DNA of 53,106 nt from RUG14186 sp964644555. GTDB lineage: Bacteria > Bacillota > Clostridia > Eubacteriales > Anaerofustaceae. The first letter of the stretch is position 1. Each line of letters opens with the position of its first letter. Positions 1 through 9,671 of the stretch are shown in pieces. The stretch covers positions 1 through 53,106 of the forward strand of contig CAZXWI010000001.1 in the NCBI GenBank assembly GCA_964644555.1. The letters run 5' to 3'. Below the pieces are notes generated by a model, which saw only the letters and a list, made by a program, of their open reading frames with translations, ran no database searches and was not told where the DNA came from. The position numbers and the translations under genes are program-made.

Positions 1-56
1 ATATTATTCGCTTTACTTACATATCTTCAAATCTATATAACGAAAGAATACCTAAA

Positions 57-1196
57 ATGATAAACAAAACCAAGCACGATATTATATGGAGGCTGCTTCG
101 CCCTATAGTTTGCATAATATGCAAACTAAAATTTAATTACACCTATGAAAAATATGAGTCGGACAAACCTATGATTGTGGTATCAAATCATGTAACTAAT
201 TGGGACCCACTGTGGGTAGCATGCAGCTTTCCTAAAAACACACTGTTTTTTGTTGCCAGTGAGCATATATTCCGCTGGGGAATATTATCAAAAATAATCG
301 TATGGCTTCTATCCCCCATTCCGAGGCGAAAAGGCTCAAATGCCATAGACACTGTTATGAACTGCGTTCGCCGAATCAAAAAGGGAAATAGCATATGTAT
401 TTTCGGTGAAGGTGAAGCCACTTGGAACGGAATTTCCAACAAAGTCATTCCGGCAACCGGCAAACTCGCAAAACTCAGCGGTGCGATTTTGGTAACATAT
501 AAAATCGAGGGTGCGTACTTTTCCATGCCACGCTGGGGCAAACATAAAAACCGAGGCAAGATACACGGGAAAATTGTAAATACATACCCTCCCGAAGTTC
601 TCAAAAGCATGACTCCCGAAGAAATAGAAGATATAATCAATTCCGATATTTACGAAAATGCATGGGAAACGCAAAAGATAAAGCAAATTACATACAAAGG
701 TTCAAAGAAAGCAGAGGGGCTTAACACCGCACTTTTCATTTGCCCTGAATGTAAAAAAACAGATACACTATCGGCAAACAAAAATACCATTCAATGCACA
801 TGCGGCTTTGAAACCGAGCTTATGCCCACAGGATTTTTCAAAGAAAATCCTTACTTTGAAACCATAGCCCAGTGGGATAATTGGCAGCTTGAAAAGCTAA
901 AAGACGAAAACTATTTTAGTGATAATGCAATATGCTTTTATAGCGAAAACATAACTCTGAGTGAAATCCAAGTTTCCTCCCATGAACAAAATCTTATCAA
1001 AACAGGAACTCTCACTCAATATAAAGACAGAATATGCCTTGAAGATACTACATTCATGCTTTCGGATATAACGGAAATGTCGATAGTTCGGGTTCATATT
1101 TTACTATTTACCTATAACGACAAATACTACGAACTTCGTTCCGACACCGACACCTGCATGAGAAAATACCTTGCAATGTGGCAAAACAGAAAATAA
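57..1196 (+). CDS. PlsC-type acyltransferase with C-terminal zinc ribbon
   Basis: Seen: the acyltransferase motif NHVTNWD (residues 44-50) and a later GEGEATWNG block, both typical of 1-acylglycerol-3-phosphate acyltransferases (PlsC family, membrane-associated phospholipid synthesis). A hydrophobic N-terminal stretch lies around residues 10-25. After about residue 220 the protein carries a non-standard extension with Cys229-x2-Cys232 and Cys247-x-Cys249, which looks like a small zinc ribbon, then about 120 residues of no recognised family. At 379 residues it is longer than a simple PlsC (about 200-250). It stands alone on the plus strand with a hairpin terminator after it. The ribosome site is weak (GAAAGAA). 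Family assignment is secure; the exact acyl acceptor and the role of the extension are unknown. Confidence 0.82.
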   Translation: MINKTKHDIIWRLLRPIVCIICKLKFNYTYEKYESDKPMIVVSNHVTNWDPLWVACSFPKNTLFFVASEHIFRWGILSKIIVWLLSPIPRRKGSNAIDTVMNCVRRIKKGNSICIFGEGEATWNGISNKVIPATGKLAKLSGAILVTYKIEGAYFSMPRWGKHKNRGKIHGKIVNTYPPEVLKSMTPEEIEDIINSDIYENAWETQKIKQITYKGSKKAEGLNTALFICPECKKTDTLSANKNTIQCTCGFETELMPTGFFKENPYFETIAQWDNWQLEKLKDENYFSDNAICFYSENITLSEIQVSSHEQNLIKTGTLTQYKDRICLEDTTFMLSDITEMSIVRVHILLFTYNDKYYELRSDTDTCMRKYLAMWQNRK

Positions 1197-1208
1197 ATAT
1201 TAATAAAA

Positions 1209-1239
1209 ATGCGGAAAGCAACTTCAAAGCCTTCCGCAT
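1209..1239. terminator. Bidirectional intrinsic terminator between convergent genes
   Basis: Inverted repeat ATGCGGAA ... TTCCGCAT with an A-run on the left and a T-rich run on the right. It sits between the plus-strand acyltransferase and the minus-strand zinc-ribbon gene and can serve both. Confidence 0.8.
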
Positions 1240-1253
1240 AAATTTTATTTGAT

Positions 1254-2108
1254 TTACTCTACGCTTAAAATCATATATTCACCACCTGCTTTAACCGTTA
1301 TGATGCTAAAATAAGCACTTATGCCATTTTCAAATGTTACATAAGCATCATAAGCTTCGGCAGCTTCCCATTCTTTTTCGGGAGAGAGAATATCCATCAT
1401 TTCATCAATTTCCGATTGTGTGGCACTTAACATATATTCATATTTGATATCCTTGATATCCATTCCGGCATATCCTGCATAGAATCCGTAATCATACTCT
1501 TGCAAATACGCACTTACGTCGTTATCGAAAAAAGGTAAGAGTATTCCCAAATACGAAGGTTCCATTAATTCCGCAACACCATCGATATCATTTTTGCTTA
1601 AGCATTTAAAATATGCATTCATTACATCTTCCGATGTTTTGTAGGATTTACCGCCAATAAGTGAAATTCCGACTCCTACAGCACCCAAAATCATAACTGC
1701 AACAAGAACTATTGCTACAATTTTACCTACTCCGAATTTTTTTGTGGGAACAACGAATCTTTCCTCAGAAGCTGCATTATTTTGAAGTGTTTCATGAGAG
1801 TGTGAAAGATTATCATTTTTATCATAAACAACCTCAAAATCAGCTTTCGGCTCGTTTTCATCACTTCCAAGCGATTGTGAACTTGCAAAAACATCTTTTT
1901 CTTTTACATCTTCATGTATTCCATTAACCACTTCTTCGGGCAGTTCCAAAACGGGAGAAGCCTCTGCTTTTTCGGATTCTGCAAGTATTTCGTCCACATT
2001 GGTCAATACATTGTCTTTTACCTCGTCATTTTGTTTTTGTGCACTTCCGCAGTTTTCGCAGAATTTGCAATCATCGCCTATTTCGGCACCGCATTTTATA
2101 CAAATCAT
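1254..2108 (-). CDS. Zinc-ribbon membrane-anchored protein of unknown function
   Basis: The N-terminus carries Cys3-x2-Cys6 and Cys17-x2-Cys20, a short zinc ribbon common in Firmicutes membrane proteins. An acidic, low-complexity linker follows (about residues 24-120), then one membrane segment (about 129-151) and an extracytoplasmic domain of about 130 residues. That domain resembles small DUF-type folds (sequence around SEDVMNAYFKCLSKND), where such regions are often NTF2-like. The start is supported by AAGGAGG 5 nt upstream of the ATG. It is monocistronic, divergent from the lipoate ligase. No function is claimed; a sensor or envelope-stress role would be a guess. Confidence 0.8.
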   Translation of the reverse strand: MICIKCGAEIGDDCKFCENCGSAQKQNDEVKDNVLTNVDEILAESEKAEASPVLELPEEVVNGIHEDVKEKDVFASSQSLGSDENEPKADFEVVYDKNDNLSHSHETLQNNAASEERFVVPTKKFGVGKIVAIVLVAVMILGAVGVGISLIGGKSYKTSEDVMNAYFKCLSKNDIDGVAELMEPSYLGILLPFFDNDVSAYLQEYDYGFYAGYAGMDIKDIKYEYMLSATQSEIDEMMDILSPEKEWEAAEAYDAYVTFENGISAYFSIITVKAGGEYMILSVE

Positions 2109-2254
2109 ATTATCCTCCTTAAAATAATACTTAAATACCTTGTGTCAATTATGATTATCTATATTAATTATAGCATATAATTCATAAAAACGACCGCGCA
2201 AAACTCGTTTTTTGCCAAAATAAGGTGTATAATCCGCTATAGGAGAATAACCAA

Positions 2255-3241
2255 ATGAAATATATAAACACAGATTTCGATATACCGTATTACAATTTTG
2301 CTCTTGAAAACTATTTGATTACCAACCCGAAATTTACCGATGATTACTTTTTCTTTTATATTCACAAACCCAGTGTCATAATTGGCAAGCATCAAAATGC
2401 TTACGAAGAAGTAAATACAGAATTTATTAAAAACAACAACATCTATGTGGCAAGGCGGCTTTCGGGAGGAGGGTGTGTCTATCACGATGAAGGCAATTTA
2501 AATTTCAGCTTTATTACCAATAAAGAAAAAAATCAAACCATCGACTTTAAAAGATATACGAAATACATTATTTCAGCCCTCAAAGACTACGGCATAGATG
2601 CGCTTTTGCAAGGAAGAAACGATTTGTGCGTAAACGAAAGGAAATTCGGAGGCAATGCCCAATATATCCAAGGAAACAAAGTGCTGCACCATGGCACAAT
2701 AATGGTTGATGTAAACATAGAAAATATGCTTAATGCACTTAATGTAAGCAATATGAAAATAGAATCCAAAGCCATAAAAAGCGTAAGAAGCAGAGTTATC
2801 AACCTATCGGAATGTGCAGGATATAAAATCGATATTAATACTCTCAAGGAAAACATTCTAAAAGAAATATTTAAAGAAAAAGATGTCGATACTTATGCCT
2901 TAAACGAATATGACATAGCAAAAATCACTCACAATGCCGAAACCGAATTTGCCCCAAAAGAATACAATTGGGGAACAAACTACCCATTCGGCATTATCAA
3001 AAAAAAGAAATACCCTTGCGGCATTATTCAGGCAAATATAAATGTAAAAAACAATTTAATAACGGATTTTACTCTCAGCGGTGATTTTTTCACTAATAAG
3101 GATTTGGCAAAAATCAAAGATTCTTTATTAAATACTCCTTTTGAGCAAGAAAGCGTTACAAATGAGCTTAAAAAAATAGACTTCGATGGCTACATTAATA
3201 ATTTCACCATCGAAGAAATGATTGATTTATTGTTTTATTGA
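2255..3241 (+). CDS. lplA: Lipoate-protein ligase A
   Basis: Attaches lipoate, through lipoyl-AMP, to the lysine of E2 or GcvH lipoyl domains. Seen: the family signature RRLSGGGCVYHDEGNLNFSF (residues about 68-87), the lysine-containing RKFGGNAQY block with LHHGT downstream, and a C-terminal accessory domain (about 240-328), so it is the full-length LplA type. The length of 328 residues fits. AGGAGA precedes the ATG and a TATAAT box lies at about 2230. Its end overlaps the convergent lipid-kinase gene by 7 bp. No lipoyl-acceptor gene lies nearby, so it probably scavenges lipoate for enzymes encoded elsewhere. Confidence 0.92.
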   Translation: MKYINTDFDIPYYNFALENYLITNPKFTDDYFFFYIHKPSVIIGKHQNAYEEVNTEFIKNNNIYVARRLSGGGCVYHDEGNLNFSFITNKEKNQTIDFKRYTKYIISALKDYGIDALLQGRNDLCVNERKFGGNAQYIQGNKVLHHGTIMVDVNIENMLNALNVSNMKIESKAIKSVRSRVINLSECAGYKIDINTLKENILKEIFKEKDVDTYALNEYDIAKITHNAETEFAPKEYNWGTNYPFGIIKKKKYPCGIIQANINVKNNLITDFTLSGDFFTNKDLAKIKDSLLNTPFEQESVTNELKKIDFDGYINNFTIEEMIDLLFY

Positions 3242-4140
3242 TTTATTGATTTCGGGCGATAAACACGAATCGCCTTTTCAAACATTTTAATATCGACTGT
3301 GGCGAAATCTTTGATATATTCACCGTCCACAGTCCAAGGAATTGGTCTGTCTATTTCAATTCTCATATTTCCTGTTTTGTAAAGCTTCATAAATTCGCTG
3401 TTATAATCCCTATATGCAAAACTTGCCATAAGATTTCCGAACTCCGTGGCATTGTTCGGTTTTTTTATCAAAAGGACCTCAAACAGCCCATCATCGACTT
3501 CCACTATATTTTTATCAAGCTTTATAATTCCCCCTATGGATACCACATTGGATACAGCACCGAGAATGAAATCATCCTCTATAACTTTATCGTCCAGAGT
3601 TATTTTCATATGATAGGGATCCAATGCATTAAGGCTCTTAACCGCACCCAAAACGTATGCTCCGTAACCGAATATATTTTTAAGCTGCTGAGGTGTATTA
3701 TATGTTGCATCAGTAAAACAGCCGAAAGATATGGTAGTGGCAAAATATATATCATCTATCATGCCCACATCCATACTAAGTGCTTCGGTTTCCAAAGCTG
3801 TTTTAGCAGCCTCTGCCATATTTTGCGGTATATCGAGTGCTTCGGCAAGCAAATTCGATGTACCTGCGGGAATACATATTAATGCAGGTCGTTTTTCTTC
3901 GCTTATTTGCATAAGCCCTGCCAAAACTTCGTTTATAGTGCCGTCACCGCCGCTTGCCATGACAATATCATAATATTCGCCGCGCTGTTTTGCGGTTCGT
4001 GTGGCATCACCTTTTGCCTTAGTGCGATACACATCCACATCATATTTTTGGCTGAGTATCTTTTCTACTTCACGCTCTTTTCTGTGATGAAATATAAGCC
4101 CGGAAACAGGGTTTTCAATTGCAAGTATCCTTTCAGTCAT
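3235..4140 (-). CDS. Diacylglycerol kinase / YegS-family lipid kinase
   Basis: Seen: the catalytic GGDGTINEV motif (about residue 64), an N-terminal ENPVSG block, and a C-terminal beta-sandwich with WTVDGE, all characteristic of the DagK/YegS/BmrU lipid kinases. The family phosphorylates diacylglycerol or related lipids. It lies 18 nt downstream of the LTA-synthase-like gene in the same operon. This makes sense because LTA synthesis releases diacylglycerol that a DgkB-type kinase recycles to phosphatidic acid. The start has AAAGGAGAGG upstream. Length 301 is normal. Substrate is inferred from context. Confidence 0.88.
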   Translation of the reverse strand: MTERILAIENPVSGLIFHHRKEREVEKILSQKYDVDVYRTKAKGDATRTAKQRGEYYDIVMASGGDGTINEVLAGLMQISEEKRPALICIPAGTSNLLAEALDIPQNMAEAAKTALETEALSMDVGMIDDIYFATTISFGCFTDATYNTPQQLKNIFGYGAYVLGAVKSLNALDPYHMKITLDDKVIEDDFILGAVSNVVSIGGIIKLDKNIVEVDDGLFEVLLIKKPNNATEFGNLMASFAYRDYNSEFMKLYKTGNMRIEIDRPIPWTVDGEYIKDFATVDIKMFEKAIRVYRPKSINQ

Positions 4141-4158
4141 CTTTCCTCTCCTTTGACT

Positions 4159-6348
4159 TTACTTATCTGAAAAAACAATGTCGTAATAATCATTTTCCAA
4201 TATATATTTAGATATCAAAACTTTGTTCCTGACAAGCTTCGATATGTTTTGAATATAATCTTCATCTATTTTCGCATCTTCATTTGCAGGATAAAACACA
4301 CCGCTATCCGCTTCGTATCTTCCTTTATCGGTTATCCACGAATAATCCTGAAAAATAACAAGCTTTTGCGAATCCGACAAAATATCACTGCCCATTAAAA
4401 AGCGTGAATCATATTCAACCCCGAAAAGATTCAGAAGTGTCGGTAAAACATCTATTCCACAGCAATAATCATCCACGATAACATTTTCCTGCATAGCACT
4501 GTTATATATAATAAGCTTGTTGTGATACCTTTCAAAATCAGGATCCAAATCTTTGCCTGCTAGTTCGTTATACGCTTCGTCCGACAAGCCGTAGGGGTAG
4601 TGGTCAGCTGAAAGCACTATTACGGTATCATCCAATACTCCTGCTTCTTCAAGCTGACTCAGTAGGCTTGAGAGAGCGTATTCCAATTCCATATTGCACG
4701 CTTTTATGGCTCTCACCGGCTCACTTGATGAAGTATCACTTATATTATCTTCGTTTTTATATGCCATATTATTTCCGTAGAAATTATATTCTGTGTGTCC
4801 GCTGACAGTAAGATAATATACATGAAACGGAACAAGCGAATCAACAAACAAATCCACCGTAGACTCCATCATTTCAAGATCCGATTCAGGCCATTGGTTG
4901 GTAACATATTCTTCCATTCCGTTACCCATGCCCATGTATACATCGTAGCCTAAGTTCGGGTGTGTAAGCTGTCTGTTATAGTATTCATAATTATGATTAT
5001 GATAAGCGTATGTGGCATATCCCTCCCTTTTTAAGCTATTCGCCAAAGAGTAGTACCAATTATTTTCATCTCCGGCATACATACTTTGCGAACCGTATTT
5101 CGGTATAAGGCTGTTAAAGAGCGTGTATTCACCATCGGATGTGCTTACCATCCACGACGGCTGGTAATAATTCGTAAATACAAAACCGTTATTAGCAAGC
5201 TCATAAAGAGTCGGGGTATCGGTTTCATCGATAATATATGGGGTGAATGCTTCGGCGCATATAAAAATCAAATTTTTGCCCTTGAAATAACCCGTATATT
5301 CGTTTTTCTCACTCGGCATTTGCGATGAAACAAAATCGGTTATTACCTTTACGGTTCCGTCGGGATATTCTTCTTTCAATCTTTCAAAATCTATATCGGC
5401 AACATTCGAGCGATCCATCATATCGTTAAAAGATACAAATGCGGGAATAAATGTTTCGCCACCGACACTCGGCGTTCCGATAAGCGCATATGTGCTGTCA
5501 AGGCAAAATGAGCCGACAAGCCCGAATCTGGTGGTGCTTTTATTTATATCAAAGTGGGTGGTGAAATACTCTTTATCTGTAACCATGCCGCTTGAAATAC
5601 AAAATATCATCATCAAGGCAACTACCATACACAAAGAGCCGCAAGCAAGCCATGCTACTTTATTTTTACCGCTTGAAAATATTTTTTCGCCCCATAATAA
5701 AACGATAACCGCCGGCAATAAATACAATACAATAACAGGGATTCCGTGAATAAGCGTACTGACGATTATATCGGAATAACTGCCCACAACATTTTGTGCG
5801 CTCATCAAGATTACGGCAATGCTCATGTAGTTGCCATACACCTGCTTTAAAAAATACTCTGTCAAAAACATAACCGCAAGAAGAGAAAGTAACACGAATG
5901 CAGTAATTTTTCGAGTTTTTGCTTTTTTGCCGATATTACAAAGTGCATTCATAACACTCGCAAAAAATACCGAAAATAATGCCGTATACAAAAGCCCCAT
6001 ATTAAAAAGGCCGCCTATTTTGCCGTTTATATCCATTTTAATACGCAAAAATATCTCCATTAGGAAAATTACGATACATAAAAAAACAAACGAACAAGAC
6101 GGTTTGATTTTGTCTGAAAAGGAATTTCTCTTTTTACTTATTTCATGCCTATCAGACAAATTTTCATCTGCTCTTTCATTTAGTTCCGAAGACTCATCAA
6201 AACCTTTGTATGCGATTTCACTGAGTGCATCATCGCCTTTTTTCAAAGCATTGGTAATTGCCTCTTTTGCCGATAATACATCGGCGACAACTTCGGATTT
6301 ATTATTTTCGGAATTACTTTTTTCGCTAGGCATTATGTTCTTTTGCAT
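4159..6348 (-). CDS. LTA-synthase-family membrane sulfatase-fold protein
   Basis: An N-terminal cytoplasmic tail of about 85 polar residues is followed by about five membrane segments (roughly residues 87-265) and an extracellular alkaline-phosphatase/sulfatase-fold domain (about 350-700). Seen motifs: ICAEAF at the start of the domain (metal-binding Glu), the predicted nucleophile threonine in STSDGE, and SADHYPYG with the metal-binding Asp-His. This is the pattern of LtaS-type phosphoglycerol transferases, which polymerise glycerol-phosphate from phosphatidylglycerol. At 729 residues it is slightly longer than Bacillus LtaS because of the N-terminal tail. It is co-transcribed with the lipid kinase downstream. 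It could alternatively modify another polysaccharide with phosphoglycerol. Confidence 0.88.
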   Translation of the reverse strand: MQKNIMPSEKSNSENNKSEVVADVLSAKEAITNALKKGDDALSEIAYKGFDESSELNERADENLSDRHEISKKRNSFSDKIKPSCSFVFLCIVIFLMEIFLRIKMDINGKIGGLFNMGLLYTALFSVFFASVMNALCNIGKKAKTRKITAFVLLSLLAVMFLTEYFLKQVYGNYMSIAVILMSAQNVVGSYSDIIVSTLIHGIPVIVLYLLPAVIVLLWGEKIFSSGKNKVAWLACGSLCMVVALMMIFCISSGMVTDKEYFTTHFDINKSTTRFGLVGSFCLDSTYALIGTPSVGGETFIPAFVSFNDMMDRSNVADIDFERLKEEYPDGTVKVITDFVSSQMPSEKNEYTGYFKGKNLIFICAEAFTPYIIDETDTPTLYELANNGFVFTNYYQPSWMVSTSDGEYTLFNSLIPKYGSQSMYAGDENNWYYSLANSLKREGYATYAYHNHNYEYYNRQLTHPNLGYDVYMGMGNGMEEYVTNQWPESDLEMMESTVDLFVDSLVPFHVYYLTVSGHTEYNFYGNNMAYKNEDNISDTSSSEPVRAIKACNMELEYALSSLLSQLEEAGVLDDTVIVLSADHYPYGLSDEAYNELAGKDLDPDFERYHNKLIIYNSAMQENVIVDDYCCGIDVLPTLLNLFGVEYDSRFLMGSDILSDSQKLVIFQDYSWITDKGRYEADSGVFYPANEDAKIDEDYIQNISKLVRNKVLISKYILENDYYDIVFSDK

Positions 6349-6574
6349 TTCGATATCCTCTGATATATTTTATCATATTTGTTATCTTTTGGTAAAAAAA
6401 AGATAAACAGTCTTACTATTTAAGAGAATTTTAATATTTCAAACAATAAAGCCCACCCACTGTATGTTATAATATTCATATTGGCTGAAAAGAAATACAA
6501 GATCAGTCCACTATCATATAACAATGATATTTTAAGCGTATTATAAAAAGCATATTGTAATTAAAGAGGAAAGT

Positions 6575-7717
6575 ATGAGTACAAACTTATGGCAGATAGT
6601 GCCGTTTAAAAAATTCAAAACAAAGTGTGAATCATCTTTCGGAGAAAACTTCCCCGAGCGAATTTTTTTGTATTCACTCATGGCAATGATACTCATCTAT
6701 GCCATGATGTGTTCATCATTTAATTCCTCGGGAAATATTTTTGATATCATCGACAAACTGCGATATGTTGCCGCATTTATGATGCTTATAAAAATATATT
6801 TTCTTTCAGACTATAACATAAAGCAGTTAAGCCTTTTGAGTCTATTATATATTTTTACATTCTTTAACTCCATAAAAGCTTATGACCCTACATTATTCTT
6901 CAGTGCAATAATGATTTTCGGCTCAAAAGATGTGGAATATAAAAAGATATGCAAGTATGTATTTTTTACAATGCTTTTATCGGCATGTTCAATATTTACA
7001 CTGCACATATTCGGTGTTTTGAACGATTTTTTAGTACCAAGGGGAGATACTTTCCGACACTCTTTCGGCTTTTCACACCCCAACACAACAGGGCTGTGGA
7101 TACTGTGCATAATTGCATCGTGCCAACAAGCTTTTTGTGAAAAATTAAAGCTCTGCCACTACGCTTTGTTTGCAATTATAGCACTTATCATGAATATAAG
7201 TGTAAATTCCAGAGCTGCACTCGTTTCGATATTACTAATCAGCATAATAATGCCAATATTAACTAAAGTAAAATTCTCCGAAAAAAAATGCAAATATATC
7301 GCAGTGGGAATCGTTGTTCTCATATACATTGCCGTAATAGTATTTACCCTTTACTACAATGAAAACAATTCGTTTATGCTGATGCTCGATAAACTGTTTT
7401 CATATAGAATCAGCCTATCTCATTTGGCATACGAATATTACAATGTTACTTTATTCGGCAGTTCTCTTCCCGTAACCGATGCGAAATTCGTCCTCGATTG
7501 CATGATTGTAAGAATTCTTCTTACTTATGGAGTGCTAACGCTTATTTTATCGGGAATTTGCCTTTGCAAAATTCAAGTACGAGCCATTAACAACAAATGC
7601 ATATACATTGCCGCTATGAGCTTGATACTTTTGATTTACTCTATTATGGAAACTTTCCCCTATAATGCGGTGTTTAATGTTACATTGCTTATGGTTTGTG
7701 CAAAGCTTGGGGAGTGA
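6575..7717 (+). CDS. Wzy/O-antigen-ligase-like polytopic membrane protein
   Basis: Polytopic membrane protein of about ten hydrophobic segments with a large loop containing RHSFGFSHPNTTG. The HPN sequence after an Arg/His-rich loop is a hallmark of many Gram-positive Wzy-like polysaccharide polymerases and O-antigen-ligase relatives. AAAGAGGAAAG precedes the ATG and a TATAAT sequence lies about 100 nt upstream. No glycosyltransferases are nearby, which is unusual because wzy genes normally lie in large capsule clusters. This may be an orphan polymerase or ligase acting on an envelope glycan. Family level is moderately secure; the substrate is unknown. Confidence 0.65.
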   Translation: MSTNLWQIVPFKKFKTKCESSFGENFPERIFLYSLMAMILIYAMMCSSFNSSGNIFDIIDKLRYVAAFMMLIKIYFLSDYNIKQLSLLSLLYIFTFFNSIKAYDPTLFFSAIMIFGSKDVEYKKICKYVFFTMLLSACSIFTLHIFGVLNDFLVPRGDTFRHSFGFSHPNTTGLWILCIIASCQQAFCEKLKLCHYALFAIIALIMNISVNSRAALVSILLISIIMPILTKVKFSEKKCKYIAVGIVVLIYIAVIVFTLYYNENNSFMLMLDKLFSYRISLSHLAYEYYNVTLFGSSLPVTDAKFVLDCMIVRILLTYGVLTLILSGICLCKIQVRAINNKCIYIAAMSLILLIYSIMETFPYNAVFNVTLLMVCAKLGE

Positions 7718-7739
7718 TAATATGTTTTGTATGATAAAA

Positions 7740-7781
7740 GGGCTGTCGCTTTAGCGAATAAAATTCGTAAAGCAACAGCCC
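7740..7781. terminator. Terminator for dapAB (and possibly for the upstream plus-strand gene)
   Basis: GGGCTGTCGCTTT pairs with AAAGCAACAGCCC (one mismatch). On the minus strand the stem is followed by TTTTAT, so it ends the dapA-dapB transcript. It lies 24 nt beyond the dapB stop. Confidence 0.78.
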
Positions 7782-7804
7782 CTAATTTCATTTACATAAA
7801 ATCC

Positions 7805-8566
7805 CTACTCTCCTACCAAATCCTCCATATCATATAGTCCGCTCGGCTTTCCTACGATAAACTTAGCGGCTCTCACAGCACCCGAAGCAAATACTCTTTT
7901 GGACATGGCACTATGATGAACAGTAATTATTTCATCGTCTGAAATATACATTACTTCATGTTCGCCTGCTATTGCACCGCCCCTTATGGCATGAACTCCT
8001 ATTTCATTTGAGCATCTTTTGCATTGACCGTTTCGGCCGTATACCAAATCATAATCGGTTTGGGTGTTTTTTTGTATGGTATCAAGCAGCATCTTCGCCG
8101 TACCACTGGGAGCATCTGCTTTTTTATTGTGATGAGCTTCAATTACTTCAATGTCGAAATCTTCATATAAAAGCCTTGTTGCCAATGCGATGATTTTTTT
8201 CATTACATTGACTCCGTAAGAAAAGTTCGCACTTCTGAAAACGGCTATCTCTTTTGACGCTTCTTTAATAAGATTTTCGCATTCTTCGCTTATTCCAGTT
8301 ACGGCACTAACAAGTGGCTTTTTATTTTTCATACACCACTTTGTAATTTCATCGGTAAGTGAAAAATGTGAAAAATCTATTACAATATCCACATCTTCTT
8401 TTATGTTTTCAAGGCTTTTATATATAGGAAAAGGCTCTGTTTGTTCACTTACCAAAGGCTCAAAACCGCAACTTATCGAAAAAGAATCACTTTCGTTTAT
8501 AAGCGAAGTCACAACCTTCCCCATAGCACCTAAAGCACCACATAATAAAACTTTTATCTCACTCAT
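7805..8566 (-). CDS. dapB: 4-hydroxy-tetrahydrodipicolinate reductase
   Basis: NAD(P)H-dependent cytoplasmic reductase, second step of the lysine/diaminopimelate branch. Seen: a Rossmann start with GALGAMGK, the catalytic EAHHNKKADAPSGTA block (about residues 140-155), and the AIRGG sequence in the C-terminal substrate domain. Length 253 is typical. It starts 8 nt after the dapA stop with AGGTGA upstream, so the two genes form an operon. Supplies precursors for peptidoglycan cross-linking. Confidence 0.95.
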   Translation of the reverse strand: MSEIKVLLCGALGAMGKVVTSLINESDSFSISCGFEPLVSEQTEPFPIYKSLENIKEDVDIVIDFSHFSLTDEITKWCMKNKKPLVSAVTGISEECENLIKEASKEIAVFRSANFSYGVNVMKKIIALATRLLYEDFDIEVIEAHHNKKADAPSGTAKMLLDTIQKNTQTDYDLVYGRNGQCKRCSNEIGVHAIRGGAIAGEHEVMYISDDEIITVHHSAMSKRVFASGAVRAAKFIVGKPSGLYDMEDLVGE

Positions 8567-8574
8567 AATTTCAC

Positions 8575-9453
8575 CTACATATGAATGTCAAATTCTTCCA
8601 ATACCTTTGCAACTTTCTTTTTCTTCTCTTCGTCAAGCTCCACCAAAGGAAGTCGCATCTTACCAACTCCGAAACCTGCCATATTCATAGCTGTTTTAAC
8701 AGGAATCGGGTTACAATCACAAAACATTGCATCAAACAATTTCAAAAGTTCAAATTGCTTTCTTTTAGCTGTTTCAAAGTCATTTGCAAAGTATGCATCG
8801 GTAATATCAAGGCACATTTTCGGTGCAATATTTGAACATGTGCATATAACACCGCTGCCACCGATAGCCATAACGGGAAGTATCATGTCATCAGAACCTG
8901 AATATACCAAGATATCTTCGGGCTTGCCGGCACATAGCTTAACTATTTGAGATATATCTCCACTTGCTTCTTTAAAGCCCTTAACATTTTCGATTTCGCA
9001 AAGTCTTATCATCAATTCGGCTGACAAGTTTTTTCCGGTTCTTCCCGGCACATTATATACGATTATCGGTTTGTCAACGGCATCACTTATTGCTTTATAA
9101 TGTGCATATATACCGTTATCGCTTGATTTGTTGTAGTATGGGTTATTTATCAAAAATCCGTCCACACCTGCTTTTTGTGCATTTTCGCAAAGTCTTATAC
9201 TTAACGCAGTATCATTTGAGCCGCACCCTGCAATAACAGGAACCCTGCCCTCTGCCGCCTGCACACCGAGCCTTAATATTTCCGATTTTTCTTCCACGCT
9301 TATCGTCGGAGCTTCCCCCGTTGTTCCCAAAAGAACTATTGCGTTTATGCCCTTTTCAATCTGCCAATTGATAAGCTCGCAAAGTTTATCGTAATTTATC
9401 TTATCCTCGCTCATTGGGGTTACCAAAGCCGTAGCCACACCTTTAAACAACAT
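8575..9453 (-). CDS. dapA: 4-hydroxy-tetrahydrodipicolinate synthase
   Basis: Condenses pyruvate with aspartate semialdehyde through a Schiff base. Seen: LLGTTGEAPT near residue 43, YNVPGRTG (catalytic Tyr and Arg region, about 130-140) and GFKEASGD with the Schiff-base lysine (about 160). Length 292 fits the family. The second of two close ATGs (9453) was chosen because GGGAG lies 8 nt upstream; the first ATG (9459) is only 2 nt from it. It precedes dapB and is divergent from the MurE-like gene, which makes this a small cell-wall precursor locus. No lysine riboswitch was seen in the short leader. Confidence 0.95.
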   Translation of the reverse strand: MLFKGVATALVTPMSEDKINYDKLCELINWQIEKGINAIVLLGTTGEAPTISVEEKSEILRLGVQAAEGRVPVIAGCGSNDTALSIRLCENAQKAGVDGFLINNPYYNKSSDNGIYAHYKAISDAVDKPIIVYNVPGRTGKNLSAELMIRLCEIENVKGFKEASGDISQIVKLCAGKPEDILVYSGSDDMILPVMAIGGSGVICTCSNIAPKMCLDITDAYFANDFETAKRKQFELLKLFDAMFCDCNPIPVKTAMNMAGFGVGKMRLPLVELDEEKKKKVAKVLEEFDIHM

Positions 9454-9671
9454 AATCATTTCTCCCGATACATATTATTGTTATAAACTCGGCAATTTCA
9501 AATTACCTTTATAAAATTATAAATAAATGATGATAATTATGCAAGAGGTTGAAGTGTTATTATGCTTTAAATTTTATCTTTATAATTATTAAAAAGCCTT
9601 GTTTACAAAGCGATTTTAATATATGCTTATGTGTAGTTTAAAATATGAAAAATATAATTCGAGGGATAAAT

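Noticed and set aside
188..686. Minus-strand open frames opposite the acyltransferase
   Set aside because: They lie wholly inside a well-supported plus-strand gene, have no ribosome site and no family motif.
8581..8950. Plus-strand frames inside dapA
   Set aside because: The minus-strand frame has the full DapA motif set; these frames are Phe/Ser-rich shadow sequence.
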